Under the pieces are notes generated by a model. It was not told the origin of the DNA, ran no database searches, and worked only from the letters and a program-made list of their open reading frames with translations. Source: Wyeomyia smithii (lineage: Eukaryota; Arthropoda; Insecta; Diptera; Culicidae). From it: 64,000 nt of DNA. The stretch is taken from positions 159,889,622-159,953,621 of the forward strand of contig NC_073695.1 of the NCBI RefSeq assembly GCF_029784165.1. The letters run 5' to 3'. Both the position numbers and the translations under genes were made by a program. This document shows, piece by piece, positions 1-13,521 of the stretch (the first letter of the stretch is position 1; each line of letters begins with the position of its first letter).

Positions 1-153
1 TTTGAATTCTGATGTTTTTTGCCTTTCTCCTAGAAATGTATAGCAATCACTGGGAAAACCAAAGGTATAAAAGTGGTCCCAATGGCCGAATGCCATACAC
101 CACTCGACCCCTTTCGACGAAATGAGCATTTTCTGTATGTATGTATGTGTGTA

Positions 154-184
<31 letters not shown>

Positions 185-2670
185 AACTTTTTTTTCTCAC
201 TCACTTTTCTCAGAGATGGCTGGACCGATTTCCATAAAATTAGTTGCAAATGAAAGGTCTAGTAACGCCATAGGTTGCTATTGAATTTCATTGTAATCGG
301 ATTTTTAGTTTAGAGGTTATGTATCAAAATGTAAAAATCACGAAACATCAATATCTCAGAAACCACATAACCGATTTAAATAAAACTGGTTTCAAATGAT
401 CGGGCTGTCTCCAGAACCCTTATCTTTTAAATTTCGTTATGATTGAACATATGGTTCAAAAGTTATGCAAAGAAAAGTTATTCTGAGGTTGTTTGAACTC
501 ACTCATTTTTCTCAGAGATGGCTGAACCGATTTTCACAAAATTAGTGTCAAATGAAAGGTCTAGTTGCCCTATAGGTTGCTATTTAATTTCATTGCAATC
601 GGATTGTAACTTTGTCCGTTGTTCATAAAAATGTGAAATCACATAATGAAAGTAAACATATTGACTTTCGCCTAACGATCACTGGCTAATTAAAAGGTAG
701 AAAAGTGATCCAAATGGCCGAATCTCATATACTACTTGACTCAGTTCGACGAATCGAGCATTTTCTGCATGTATGCATGTATAGGTGTATATGTTTGTGT
801 GTGGGTGTGTACGTGTGTATGTGCACCTTTTATTCGCATTCACTTTTCTCAGAAATGGTCTGATCGATTCTTTCTACCTTGGTGTCAAATGAAGGGTCCG
901 TTAAGGTTGCTATTGAATTTCATTAAACTTTTAGTTTTGGCGCTGCGTCAGAATGTAAAAATCGTTCTTATATCTCAGGAGCTATGAACATAGTTGAATT
1001 CAAATTAATGGGCTTTTAAACCCTTGAACAATGAATTACATAATGTTTAAACATGTGGTTTGAAAGTTATAGAAAGAAACGTAACCCGCAGACTGTTTAA
1101 AACTATAGCTCGAACAAAATATGGGGCCTCAACATCATTTAAATTTGATATTGTACTATTTCAATGTTTGCGGCCTTGCTCGGGATTGAAGCTGAAATTA
1201 AAAGTCATTTCTATCATTTCACTTTTTGCCTTTCTCCTAGAAAGGTATAGCAATCACTGCAAAAAATAAAGGTATAAAAGTGCTCCAAAGGGCCGAATGT
1301 CGTATATCACTCGACTTAGTTCGACGAGCTGAGCATTTTCTGCATGTGTGTGTGTAACGCTCTCCAAATCTCACTCGATTTTCTTAGAGATGGCTGGACC
1401 GATTTCAATGAAATTAATTGCAAATGAAATGTCTAGTTGCCCTATAAGACCCTAGTGAATTTTATTGTAATCTGATTTCTAGTTTAAAGGTTATGTATCG
1501 AAATGTAAAAATCACGAAACTTCAATATCTCAGAAACTACACAACCGATTTGAACAAAATTGGTTTAAAATGAACGGGCTACCTAAAAAATCCTTAACTT
1601 TTGAATTTTATGAAGATCGAACTTGTGGTTCAGAAGTTATGGAAAGAAACGTGTTCTGGAGACTATTTAATCTCACTCATGTTTCTCAGAGAGGGCTGGA
1701 CCGATTTTCATAAAATCAGTGTCATATGGAAGGTCTTGTTGCTCATAACACCATAATGATTTTTTTTTGCAAACGGATTATTACTTTGCCTGTTATGTTT
1801 AAAAATGTGAATTCCAGCTATGAATAGAAACATATTCCGAAGACTACTTGGACTCACTCACTTTTCTCAGAGATGGTTGACCCGATTTCCATAGAATTGG
1901 TATCAAATGAAAGGTCTAGCTGCTTCATAACACCCTATTGAATTTTGCTGTAATCGGACAGTAACTTCGTCAGTAATGTATCGAAATGTGAAAATCACGA
2001 AACTTCATTATCTTAGAAACTACACAACCGATTTGAACAATATTGATATCAGATGAACGGGCTAGTTAAGGGTTAACTGATGAATTATGATTGAACACGT
2101 GATTTCAAAGTTTGGCTGCCCTATACGTTCTCTTTTCTTTTGATTGTAATCAAACTTAAGCAACCGTTATGTTTTAATTTGTAAAACAACGAAAGTCTAT
2201 TATCTCAAGTATTACACGACTTTTTTGAACATAACTAGTGTCCTACAAACGAGTCATCTCTCAAATTTACAAATAACAAACTTCATAACAATTTGATATG
2301 CTGTTCAAAAGTTTTGGAAAGAAAAGAAATTCAAAGACTATTCAACACTATGCCTGCTTTGATCAATCAATATAAATGGCCTCAACATGATTTAAATGTG
2401 GTATCGTACTATCTGAACGTTCCCGGTATCGCTCGTGATTAAATTGTTCGAAATTAAGAGTCATTTCTTTTATTTCGCTATTTCTTAAACACTAACATTA
2501 CGTCAAATTTCATATTTTATACTTTAATTACAACATCAATATTTTAGAACCCAAAGAGTGAATATACCCCTTTATTGGATTTAAGCATTCATGTAAATCT
2601 ATTTTTACAAATAATAAGTTTGAATGAGAAAGGCTGAGTCTGACCGCTAGGTGGATTAATTTAGGTTTTT
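1..2670 (+). repeat. Family A repeat, copy 1 (internally tandem)
   Basis: A diverged non-coding repeat starts near position 12 with TTTTTTGCCTTTCTCCTAG and ends near 2665 with GACCGCTAGGTGGATTAATT. The same head recurs at 8952 and, reversed, at 15535; the same tail recurs at 14586 and, reversed, at 7421. Inside copy 1 the head module restarts near 660 and 1228. A sentence beginning TCACTTTTCTCAGAGATGG recurs at about 198, 500, 838, 1370, 1672 and 1853. TG-rich microsatellites (136-182, 775-825, 1344-1354) follow each GAGCATTTTCTG motif. No protein is encoded and the family was not identified by name. Both ends carry a GCCTTTCTC motif when read inward, but no proper terminal inverted repeat was found. 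Confidence 0.75.
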
Positions 2671-2699
2671 ATAAAATCTGTTCCAGTGAGATTGGCCAG

Positions 2700-3556
<857 letters not shown>

Positions 3557-6059
3557 TATATATATATAGTAATCACCCGATTATATCAGTACCCGATTTT
3601 ATCACATTTATATCTATTAATAAAAATAAGTTGGTGTCTGTATAACGGCGTTTCACTCCAAATAGAATCAACGGATTTGAATGATTCTTTTTGTGTTTGT
3701 TTTGTCTTGATCTCCGACGAGTTAATGAGCCATAAAAATAACAATAATCAACTGATAAAGTTTAAAAAAAAATTTAAATACATTTTCGCCTTTTCCCGCC
3801 TTTTACTCCAAGAACAACGTCATTAGATTACTATGAATGCAGGCTATGAGCGGTAGACAAGCTGTTGTAGCGTCGTTATTGAGGCGTCGTAGTTGAGTAA
3901 ACAAGCACCTGTTGATGATTCACATATAAAGTAATATTCGTTTTCGCTGCCTATTACACCTTTCCTATGCAAAAGCGCTATAGCGTGGTAGCAGCAAACT
4001 CGACATGCATGTAAATACTCTCAACGTGGCTTTGATTTATTCAAGGGCATATACTTGATAATGTAAATTAAATTTCTGGCTTATTTGAGCAAAGTTGCAT
4101 ATAATCGTTTTATTTATCTGAAAAATGAAAAGAACGAACAAGAATAACACTACATGTGCGATGATTTAATTTACCATCGCTCGGATCTAATCAATCTGTT
4201 CAATTTTCTCTGAAATGCACACTGACTTAGATCATTGACATTTGCTCATGCTGCAATGATTCTGTTAGCTGGTAAAAGAAACGTGTAGTTTTTGCTTCTC
4301 AAAAAACATTGATTTTTGTTCATGTTTCGTTAAATAGGCACTATTGCGTTCCTACAAATCTCTGGATTTACAATTAATTGTTGAATGTTGAATTGAAAAC
4401 TATAATGTTGCGAAGTGCCAATTGCACTGTGCTTAGGCAGCAGATCTGCCTCAAAAAGCAGATGAAATATTAATGTCATTGAAGCGAAAATTTCGAAGCT
4501 CCGTGTATTCAGATATTACCTGCCAATTTACCATTTAATTTCAAACGTCTGTATGTACCTTCGCGCTCCGCAGTTGGGTGATATTCGATAATGCCCAAAG
4601 CCCTGATAACTGGTGGCATTAAACCTAAAACATGCATGTTCTCGCATAAACAGCTTTATGTCACATGGTCACGTGAAAAACAATTGGTATCATGTATGTT
4701 TGAAAAAAAAAAGATCCCCGAAAAATGGTTGGCCATTAGGTTTTGCGCGAATTGTCACTATGCCATGGCAATAACGAAAATCAACTGGAAAAGTTATAAA
4801 ACGTTAAAAACCAACCCTTGATATTTCCCGCCCTTCTGAGATTCTGAAAGGTTTTCTGTGAGTTTAGTGAGTAACGATTTTTTTTTGCCTCTGATCGGAA
4901 AAATTCGAAACAAGTTTTCATCACCGGGGCGTACTTAAACGATAGCCTTCATTTTTTTAAATATTTTATGGAATAGTTCTATGCGATTTTCGTATTGGTT
5001 TCTGTTGATGCCACTTAAATTCAACGTCGGTTTCTGTCAATTTGTGCTTTTCCCAGGAAAATTTCCTACAAATATCATGTATCGATATATTTTTAGAACC
5101 CAACTGGGAATTTATAGAGAATAAGTTTTGAAAAAGTGAATTTTCCCATATAAAATCGTATGGAAACTTTAAAAATCGGGCGCGAATCGGGCGATTCACC
5201 GATCGATCTGAAAAGTTACACATCTGCTATAGGATCCAAAAGGAACACGAAAAGTGCATGGGAGCGAAAAAATAACACCATCGCTTTTTTCCCATATAAC
5301 CGTGTCCCAGTCTAATATATATATATATATAATATATGTATAGTATGAACTGATTTTCTATTTACATTCAATATTTTAGTACTTTCATCATTCTTGAAGT
5401 ATAGTTTTCATTGAAAACTCAACCATTGCACAGTGTTTTATTTTGGCGTTTCGTTCGATTAATCGATTCAAGCCATAACGTACATATATTCATACCTTTT
5501 TTAAGCTATTAAACGATGCATCTTTTGATATAGAAAAATGGGTGATCAATTCACCTAAAAGTTAGATAGAAAATTTCCTTCTTCATTTGAGTGAGATAGA
5601 CGCATAGTGTCTTCAGCAAATCTCTTACATATTACGAACCATATGAAGTTTTCTTTCAAAAGGCACTAAAAATCCCAATTTTCGTTCTAACTTTTTCCTA
5701 CATTTTTTCGAATTTTTATTTATTTTATTTGATCAATTCCATCTGATCAATAACGATCTACATGAAATGTAATGTGGATGGGGAAAAGCTCATTGGAGGT
5801 GGTCACAAGTTAACCTTTCTCAAATGTGCGTAAAAACCCCATCATCTTTTGGCAAGTACAATAATTACAGTCAGTATCTTTTTATAATTGTATGACAATC
5901 ACATATCACTTTTTAAGATTCTACGGCGAAACACAGAGGAAGGTATATTAAAATCAAATAGATGAAACTGGAGCATGAGCAGCATATTGCGTCGACTGAT
6001 ATTCAATTTGCAGCATAGTTCTCGATCGTAGGACTCTTGAAAATGCATAGAATTGAATT
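3557..6059. other. Gene-free AT-rich stretch
   Basis: I find no supported gene here. Short open frames (for example 3410-3826 and 4966-5223) show no family motifs. A short TA run sits at 5317-5330. Phrases such as TTCCCATATAAAATCG near 5145 look like decayed repeat DNA. Confidence 0.5.
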
Positions 6060-7417
6060 TGTGTTATAATTCGGGCGCATCGGCTGCAGCAGTAATCAAC
6101 TTCGCAATAAATACAGCTTGTGTTGCGCGTCTACGTTGGGCTAGCGTTTTAATTCCTAGCAGGCTACAGCGATCTTCATAAGGCGGCAGGTTTTGCGGAT
6201 CGTTCCATGGGAGAGGTCGTAGCGCATAGCGGACGAACTTTCGCTAAATGCTTTCCAACTAGTCTGATAAGGATTCCAGACGACACTGGCAAATTCCAAC
6301 TTCGAGCGGACTAGCGAACAATATAATGCTTTAAAGCATAACGGATCATCGAACTCACGAGCAATTTTAAATATGAACCCCAGCTGTCGGCTTGTATTAT
6401 CAATTGTCGAAGATAAATGAGGCTTAAACGATAGCTTCTCATCCAGTATCACTCCCAAATCCTTAACTTGATTGACTCTGGTTAACTTAGTTCTAGCTAT
6501 ATCATAGTCATATAAAACTACGTTCTGAGTGCGGTGGTAACTAATAACGAGGCATTTATCAATTTTTAGCATCAATCGATTTTCCATACACCAATCGATT
6601 TTCCATACACCAATCGTATTCAATTTTCCATACACCAAACATATTCAATAGGTTCTGCAATTCTCTGCAGTCCTCGAGTCGGCGGATAACCAGAAATATT
6701 TTTAAATCATCGGCAAAAAATAATTTGCCGCCGCGATTGAGAACTATTGCCGCATCGTAGAAAAAAGTTGAGAACAATAATGGGCCTAGGTTACTACCCT
6801 GTGGTACGCCAGATGAATTAGTAAGTTCGGCGGAGTTACAATTTCCAATCTGTACACTGAGTTGTCTGCCTACTAAGTAGGATTCCAACCATTTGCAAAA
6901 TCTTTGTGTACATCCAAGCTTTTTCAACTTGTTTGTTAGAATAGTATAGTTAACGGTGTCGAAGGCGGCTTTCAGATCAGTGTATATCGTATCTACTTGG
7001 GCTTTGGCACTCATATTTTTAGTAGAGAAGGACACGAAGTTCACAAGATTCGTTTCAACGGATCGACCACGAAAAAATCCGTGTTGCGTAGTACTTATAT
7101 AATTCCAGCTGGTAGTAAACAAGGTCTCATTGATAACACTTTCAAAAACTTTCGACTCCACACAAAGCGAAGTTATTCCTCTATAGTTTGCTACATTGCA
7201 TTTGTCTCCCTTCTTAAAAACTGGGAATACATATGATTTTTCCAGGCAATAAGAAAATACTGTTGATCCAAAGAGCGATTAATAAGTCAGGTTAACGGTG
7301 CTGCTAGAATATCTGAGCACTGTTTCATAATAGCAGTAGGAATTATTCCTGGTCCAGGTGCAAAAGATGATTTCAAGCTACCTGTGGCGGAGATCACTGA
7401 CTGTCCATTCACGCAAA
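6060..7417 (-). pseudogene. Non-LTR reverse transcriptase relic (CR1-like)
   Basis: On the minus strand the frames read, in order: an RT N-terminal motif (APGPGIIPTAIM, near 7350), HGFFRGRSVETN (7075), motif A LKAAFDTVNY (6960), GVPQGSNLGPLLF (6800), the catalytic FADDLKIF (6710), KDLGVILDEKLSF (6460) and YCSLVRSKLEFASVVWNP (6300). Near 6160-6100, in another frame, comes PPYEDRCSLLGIKTL. Several stops and frame changes break it, including a local tandem duplication at 6580-6650. The 5' part is cut off at 7417, where the tail of family A copy 4 begins. The motif style suggests the CR1/T1/Q group, but the clade is uncertain. It is dead. Confidence 0.85.
6580..6650. repeat. Short tandem duplication breaking the RT
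   Basis: The phrase TTTTCCATACACCAAtCG is repeated three times within about 65 bp, with spacing near 20-29 bp. This inserts repeated (V)WKI-CMENRL-type residues just after the FADD block and shifts the reading frame. Confidence 0.85.
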
Positions 7418-7510
7418 AACCTAAATTAATCCACCTAGCGGTGAGACCCAGCCTTTCTCATTCGAACTTATTATTTGTTAAAATAAATTTACACCAACAC
7501 TTAAAAAATG
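7418..7510 (-). repeat. Family A repeat, copy 4 (tail only)
   Basis: Starting at CCTAAATTAATCCACCTAGC this is the reverse of the tails at 2665 and 14586, and it fades after about 90 bp. It interrupts the RT relic to its left. Confidence 0.7.
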
Positions 7511-7659
7511 CACCTTGATAATTTCTGCTGGATTTGTTATTCATTCTAAACAACAAAATTTTGTTAGCCAACAGCACAACTATACCGAACATTTAAAATA
7601 TAACATTCACACACATATGAACATACATTAACACATATACACTGAAGTTGCTTTTTTAC

Positions 7660-7990
7660 GCTGGGCATACGTGCCGCGTAAAAAAAAACGCGAAAAATCC
7701 GGAATCCGCGTAAAAAAACCGCGTGTAAATTCCGGAATCCGCGTAAAAAAAGCAGCGTTAATTCTGCATTCCGAGTGAAGGGAAACCGAAATCCGCGCAA
7801 AAAAAATACCGCGTGAATTCCGGAATCCGCGTAAAAAAAACCGCGTTAATTCCGGAATCCGCGTAAAAAAACAGCGTTAATTCTGCATCCCGAGTGAAGG
7901 GAAACCGAAATCCGCGCAAAAAAAAAGCGTTAATTCCGGAATCCGCGTAAAAAAACCGCGTAAATTCCGGAATCCGCGTAAAAAGCGGCC
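7660..7990. repeat. Minisatellite, CGCGTAAAAAAA / TTCCGGAATC units
   Basis: About eight or nine copies of a roughly 30-37-bp unit built from CGCGTAAAAAAAACCGCG and TAATTCCGGAATCCGCG. There is a higher-order variant containing TCTGCATTCCGAGTGAAGGG at about 7755 and 7880. Open frames across it (LRGFRI / FTRIPEFTR) are repeat artefacts. Confidence 0.85.
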
Positions 7991-8199
7991 TTAGGGTACA
8001 TGCAAATAACATTAAATTCTTTCAAATATATGATGCGATTTTGTTTTTGATTGTGGTATAATCGATTTGTACTCATATTTAAAAATATTTAGATTGTTTA
8101 TGTCAACTTTAGTCAGTTGATTTCAAATAGTTTATACATTAATACTGAAAATGAAATTCTTTAACGCAGTTGATATTACTGCTCGTTTCTAAAGGGGCA

Positions 8200-8700
8200 T
8201 CCAATGAATGGCCAAATACCTATCAATATGGGTTTTTGAAACCTGGATTATACCCAGTGGCCAGAATCCGACCTCAAACCCCATTTTTAATCCAGATGAC
8301 CACTTCTGGTTGCCTGATAATCATTAAATCATAAAATCCATCATAAAATTGCCGAATTGCCTAATCTGGGTATTTCGATGGCGAAGATGGCGACAGTTTC
8401 CGATCAACAGCCTAAATTGACAAACATCATCCAATACGATTTGGGGTAGCGGTATGATATCCGGAGGCCGGAAATCATCAACAGATGCCATTTTAAATTA
8501 CTAAACAGTAGCTTTCGGTTTCTGGAAACCAGTCTAAAAAAAAACAAACATTACGCAATATGAGTTTTTCAGTACCCGGGATGATACTCAGAGGCCAGGA
8601 ATCAACTCCATACTTCATTTTGAAATCCGAATTCGCGGCTTCCGGTTTCTGGAAAACATCCTTCAATTGCTCAATATAATCCAATAAAGGTGTATCCACT
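8200..8700 (-). repeat. 124-bp satellite family, diverged inverted units
   Basis: Read on the minus strand, this carries the landmarks of the array at 11405-12490: CCAGAAACCGGAAG (near 8640), AAATGAAGTATGGAG and GAGTATCATCCCGG. At least three or four degraded units are recognisable. Confidence 0.6.
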
Positions 8701-8951
8701 TGGATTTTAGAATATTGAATAATTGGAGCATAGTATTTGAAATTTGACGTAATACTTGTACTAAATAAATAGTCTTTCTATCATAATGACTCCTAATTTT
8801 GAACTTTGATCAAAGTAGCTAGTTTTTAAACAGCCTTTGGGTTCCTGTAGGAGCCTATGACCACTGCTACTCTTAGTTAGATATATTGTGGTATAGCCTT
8901 TGGGTTTTGTTTCTTTGTAAGTTTAAGAAACAACCTGTTCGTTTGACACCT

Positions 8952-10160
8952 GTTTTTGCCTTTCTCCTAGAAAGGTATAGCAATCACTTGCAAAACCGAA
9001 AGTATAAAAGTGCTCCAAAGGGCCGAATGGCATATATCACTCGACTCAGCTCGACGAGCTGAGCATTTTCTGTATGTGTGTGTGTGTATGTGTGTGTATG
9101 TGCAGATTTTTATTCTCACTTACTTTTCTCAGAGATGGCTGAACCGATTTTCATCAAATTAATTGCAAATGAAAGGTCTTGTTGTCCCATAAAACCCCAT
9201 TCAATTTTATTGTGATCGGATTTTTAGTTTAGAGGTTATGTATCAAAATGTAAAAATCATGAAACATCATTATCTCGAAAACTATACAACCGATTTGAAC
9301 AAATTGAACGGGCTACCTGAAAAACCCTTAACTTTTGAATTTTATAAAGATTGAACTTGTGGTTCAAAAGTTATGGAAAGAAACGTGTTCTGAAGACTGT
9401 TTAATCTCACTCATGTTTCTCAGAGATGGCTGAACCGATTTTCACAAAATCAGTGTCAAATGGAAGGTCTAGTTGCCCCATAAGACCCTATTAATTTGTT
9501 TTGCAATCGGACCATTACTTTGCCTGTTATGTTCAAAAATGTGAAATCCATCTATGAAAAGGAACATATTCCGAAGGCTACTTGGACTCACTCACTTTTC
9601 ACAGAGATGGCTGTCCCGATTTCCACAAAATTAGTGTCAAATGATAAGTCTAGCTGCCTCATAACACCCTATTGAATTTTACTTTAATCGAACTGTAACT
9701 TCGTCTGTAATGTACCGAAATGTGAAAATCACGAAACTTCATTATCTCAGAAACTACAAAACCGATTTGATCAATATTATTATCAGACGAGCAGGCCAGT
9801 TAAGGGTTAACTGATGAATTATGATTGAACACGTGGTTTCAAATTTTGGCTGCCTTGTACGTTCCCATTTTATTCGATTATAATCGAGCTTAAGCAACCG
9901 TTATGTGTAAAATTGTTAATAAAACAACAAACGCCTATTATCTCGAAGATTGCATGACTTATTTGAACATAACTAGTGTCATACGAACGAGTCATCTCTC
10001 AAACTTACAAATAAAAACCTTCATAACAATTTGATATGTAGCTCAAAAGTTATGGAAAGAAAATAAATTCAATAACTATTTAAAACTATACCTGCTTTGA
10101 TCGATATATGTGGCCTAAACATAATTTAAATGTGGAATCGTACTATTTGAATGTTTCAAA
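8952..10160 (+). repeat. Family A repeat, copy 2, 5' part
   Basis: This begins TTTTTGCCTTTCTCCTAGAA and runs parallel to copy 1 (positions 1228-2410), including the TCACTTTTCTCAGAGATGG and CGTGGTTTCAAATTTTGGC segments. It stops near 10160; its tail resumes at about 14446. A 4.3-kb insertion therefore separates the two parts. Confidence 0.75.
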
Positions 10161-11404
10161 TTCATTGTTTCCTTGCGATGTGTTTGATATTTGCAAATGC
10201 ACGACGAATCGGCCATAAGATATGATCAAAGTCAAATAACAAATCGTTTTAAATGATTGATTTTATCGAAATGACAACATCCTCGACTTTTGGCTTCTGT
10301 ACATCGTCTTATTTCTGAATATGTTCATATTGGGTGGTATTCGGTCATTTTCAGCAGATTTTCTGGCATCAATCTGACACCGGAAATACCCATATTGTCA
10401 AAGTTGCTGATTATCACAATCATTCATGATTCATCATCGTCGCTGCTCACTAGTGACTTGGTTCAAGAGCTGCAGCCTATCGCATCATCAAGTGCGAATA
10501 ACAGTGCTTAATGAACTGTTTGGGTGTTTCTATCCTTTACTTCTTCTCCTGCTATTGTATCTCACTGAGTAACCGTATTCGGCCACCCGTAAAAAAGTTA
10601 CTCACCATCAACTCGACTTACAGCTGAAGCGAACGAATCTAACGAAGCGAACGAAGCGTCGGGAAAGACCAATGACGTTTACAAAGGAAAAAAAAAAACA
10701 CCGTTGGTTTTGGTAAGAATATGTAGATTCGTACAAGACCCAAACAAACGTCGCCGCCTAGGGTGGGCAAGCGAATTCTCTGTTTATCGAATAGGGTGTT
10801 CGATACATCTGAGAAGGGATGTATTCTTGACAGAATAAATTTTGCGGAATATAGTTTAAGGAATTAGTTTAGATGTTCGCACGTATTGTTCGGGATGTTT
10901 GAAAAGGAAAAAATAACATTCTTTCAATGTATGTTTATATTTTTATGTTTCTTGAAGTCAACTGATTATAGGTTTCTGAAATTCAAAATGAATCTAACAA
11001 AACTGAAAGCATCGATAAGGCACCTGTATTTTATTGCCCCTGTGGCAGCAGCCTATTTCTCCACAACATCCTTCATCTTTGTTTTTAACACGTGGCAGTT
11101 CATCACTGCTAGACTCTTAATTTTTAAAAACAACAACTACGCAGTACTGTTGGCTGAAGAAAGCTAATCGCTTCGGTTCACCCCCCCAAAAAAAAAAGAC
11201 CCGAAGAATATGACTGATGCAAATCGTACGAACGGTGCGAACGATGCAAATGAAGTGAATGATCGGAATATTCTGAGTGTTGAGATTACCACGGAAAAAA
11301 AATCTCTGTCTTCCCTATTGATCTGATCGGGTCCTAAGCGAAGATGGTGCGAAGAGAAAAAAACTTCTCATACGTGAGTCACTCACCATGGCACGTTCGT
11401 TTCA
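10161..11404. other. Gene-free stretch inside family A copy 2
   Basis: This holds one diverged satellite unit (about 10285-10390, TTGGGTGGTATTCGGTCATT) and unassigned DNA. A 93-codon frame at 10886-11167 is hydrophobic but matches nothing I recognise. The motif GAACG is frequent at 10620-10670 and 11215-11260. Confidence 0.45.
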
Positions 11405-12490
11405 TTTATGAGTGCATGCTTTGTTGCCACTGAACTGAATACTTCTGGTTGCAGACAACGTATTTGAGTGTAATGAAGTGATAATCAGCAACACTGAATA
11501 TTGGGAGGTATTTAGTTATTTTGGTTGTTTTCCAGAAACTAAAAGTGGTCGTCTTTAAATTCAAAATGGTGTCCAAGGTTAATGTTTGGTTTCTATGCAT
11601 CATCTCGATTACGGAAATTTCCATATTGAGCATTAGTCGGTCATTTTCGACTGTTTCCTAGAAGTTGCAATTTAGCAATTTAAAATGGTGCCTGAGGTCA
11701 ATTGTTAGTTACATGCATCATTCTGGTTCCACAGATACTCATATTGGATGGTATTTGTTTATTTCAGGCTGTTTTTCCCAAACCGATAGTCGCCATCTTG
11801 GATTTCAAAATGGTATTTAAGATAATTTCTGGCATCTACCAGAATGACGTAGAAGAAAACCCCATTTTGGGAGTTATTCGATCATTTCCGGCAGTTTCCC
11901 AGAAACCGGAAGTCGCCAACCTAGAATCCAAAATGGGGCCTGTGATCGATTTCAGCTGCTGTGTATCATTCTATCCGGAGATACTCATGTTAGCCGGAAA
12001 TCGGTCATTTTTGACTGTTTTGCAGAAACCAGAAGTTGCCATCCTACAATTCATAATGGTGTCTGAGGTCAATTTTTAGCTTCTTGCAACATTCTGGCTC
12101 CGGAGATACTAATATTGGGTGGTATTTGGTCACTTTGGGCTGATTTCCAGAAACCGAAAGTCGTCATTTTGGACTTTAGAATTGCCTGAGAAATCAATTT
12201 CTGATATCTGGGCGTAATTCTGGTACTGAAAACATTCATATTGAATGGTATTTGGTCATTTCCGGCTGTTTGCCAGACACCGGGAGTCACCATCTTAAAA
12301 TTCAAGATTGTGTCTTTGATCAATTTTTAGCTTCTGTCCATCTTTCTGGTTCCGGAGATACTCATACTTAATGGGAATCGTCCATTTTAGACCGTTTTCC
12401 AGAAACCGGAAGTTGCCATCTTACAATTTAAAATGTTGTCTGAAGTCGATTTGTGGCTCCAGTGCATCATTACGGTTCCGGGAATACCCA
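11405..12490 (+). repeat. Satellite array, about 124-bp unit, eight copies
   Basis: The marker CCAGAAACCGGAAGT(C/T)GCC recurs at about 11531, 11655, 11777, 11902, 12023, 12147, 12275 and 12402, giving a spacing of 121-128 bp. Each unit continues through ATTTCAAAATGGTGTCTGAG, TCTGGTTCCGGAGATACTC and TTGGGTGGTATTTGGTCATT. Units differ by many substitutions, so the array is old. Open frames running through it are by-products of the period. Confidence 0.85.
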
Positions 12491-12860
12491 TATTCAGACT
12501 TGGTATTTCTCTGCACCAGGTGTACCCGTCGACTCGCACGAGGAGCAGACTACTCGATTCGTGCGAAGAGAATTTTCTTCGCACGCCGTGAACACGCTTT
12601 AGTTGGATGGTGCGCGTGTGTTATTTTTCGAGTACACGGCGGGTGCACCGTGTAGATGAATGGCGCCAAACGGGAAGACCAATGCCTGTTTTTTTATATC
12701 GGAAAAAATGCCCAGTCGCACATGTTGACTAGCTGCTGTTTATGCGATAATGACTAGGGAACGAATGTATAACAGAGATTTCACGTCGTAAAAATACCCA
12801 CGGACCATGATTTCATTTTTACGGATAGTTCTACCAGGCTTTTCGTCGATAAAAATTGCA
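12491..12860. other. Unassigned DNA with a short hairpin
   Basis: No gene is seen. An inverted repeat CGTGCGAAGAGAATTTTCTT ending in CGCACG lies at about 12561-12586. The satellite is interrupted here and resumes at 13925. Confidence 0.5.
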
Positions 12861-13042
12861 AAGCACTCTCCGTACGGGAACATCAGAATGTTTTATCCGA
12901 AAAATCTTCTCAGATTACCTCAGTGTTCTCATTGTTCCATTCTGGGCAAGAAAATGGACACTTTGGCTTGGGTGAGCGTAACAAAGGGTGATATTCATGG
13001 TAGATCAATTGCCTACAATAAGTTTTTGCAATTTCGTTAAAG
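12861..13042 (+). pseudogene. RNase H fragment of an I/LOA-type retroposon
   Basis: The translation contains KHSPYGNIR, then QCSHCSILGKKMDTLAWVS, then TKGDIHGRSIAYNKFLQF. This aligns block by block with the RNase H end of the element at 45913-46596 (KHSPYFLRKIRE, VPSHCSIPGNDKADSLAKVG, TNGDIYERPIAFNEFFAF). The central histidine block is recognisable, while the Asp of NDKAD has been lost. It is about 60 codons with no neighbouring RT, so it is a short dead fragment of that family on the opposite strand. Confidence 0.75.
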
Positions 13043-13307
13043 TACACCTTTCATTCGGTAGACCTCGTCTTTCCACTACGTTCGCACATCTACTGCGGAT
13101 TTGACTCACGGATGGTAAGCATTGCGTTTGTGGATTGAAGAATCATGACATTGCGTACGCGATTTTGCTGATGGTGGATTACGTGGCGCCAGGTCGTTAC
13201 TTTTGGATACCTTCAGAGTCCAAGGAATACAAACCTATGTTCCTGCTTGTGGTATCCTGGATCAATGGTACATGACATAAATGATGCTGATTTACGACTT
13301 CCGTAAA
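13043..13307. other. Unassigned DNA, probably repeat-derived
   Basis: No open frame or repeat family was identified between the RNase H fragment and the MITE. Confidence 0.4.
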
Positions 13308-13521
13308 CCGGGGTAAGATTGTACCAGTAATAGTGAGATTGTGCCCTACAAACCCATTGTTTGTCAGCCTCATGCCATGGCGATCACAACACCAAACTTT
13401 CTTGAATAAGTTCCCTCGAATATTTACCCAGATAAACTAGTCTTCTGACTCGGAAGAGATGGCTGACAAGTCGCGGATTTTATGGCACAATTTCATCCCC
13501 ACTGGCACCATCTCACCCCGG
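13308..13521. mobile_element. Short MITE with 38-bp inverted ends
   Basis: The left end starts CCGGGGTAAGATTGTACCAG and the right end, reversed, starts CCGGGGTGAGATGGTGCCAG. Similarity continues for about 38 bp on each side (to ...ATTGTGCC). The element is 214 bp and non-coding. The target duplication is not clear, so the superfamily is unassigned. Confidence 0.8.

Noticed and set aside
10886..11167. A 93-codon hydrophobic frame as a membrane protein gene
   Set aside because: No family motif, no supporting context, and surrounded by repeat DNA.
11405..12490. CRISPR-like array from regular spacing of CCAGAAACCGGAAG
   Set aside because: The unit is about 124 bp and similar throughout, with no unique spacers; it is a satellite in a eukaryotic genome.
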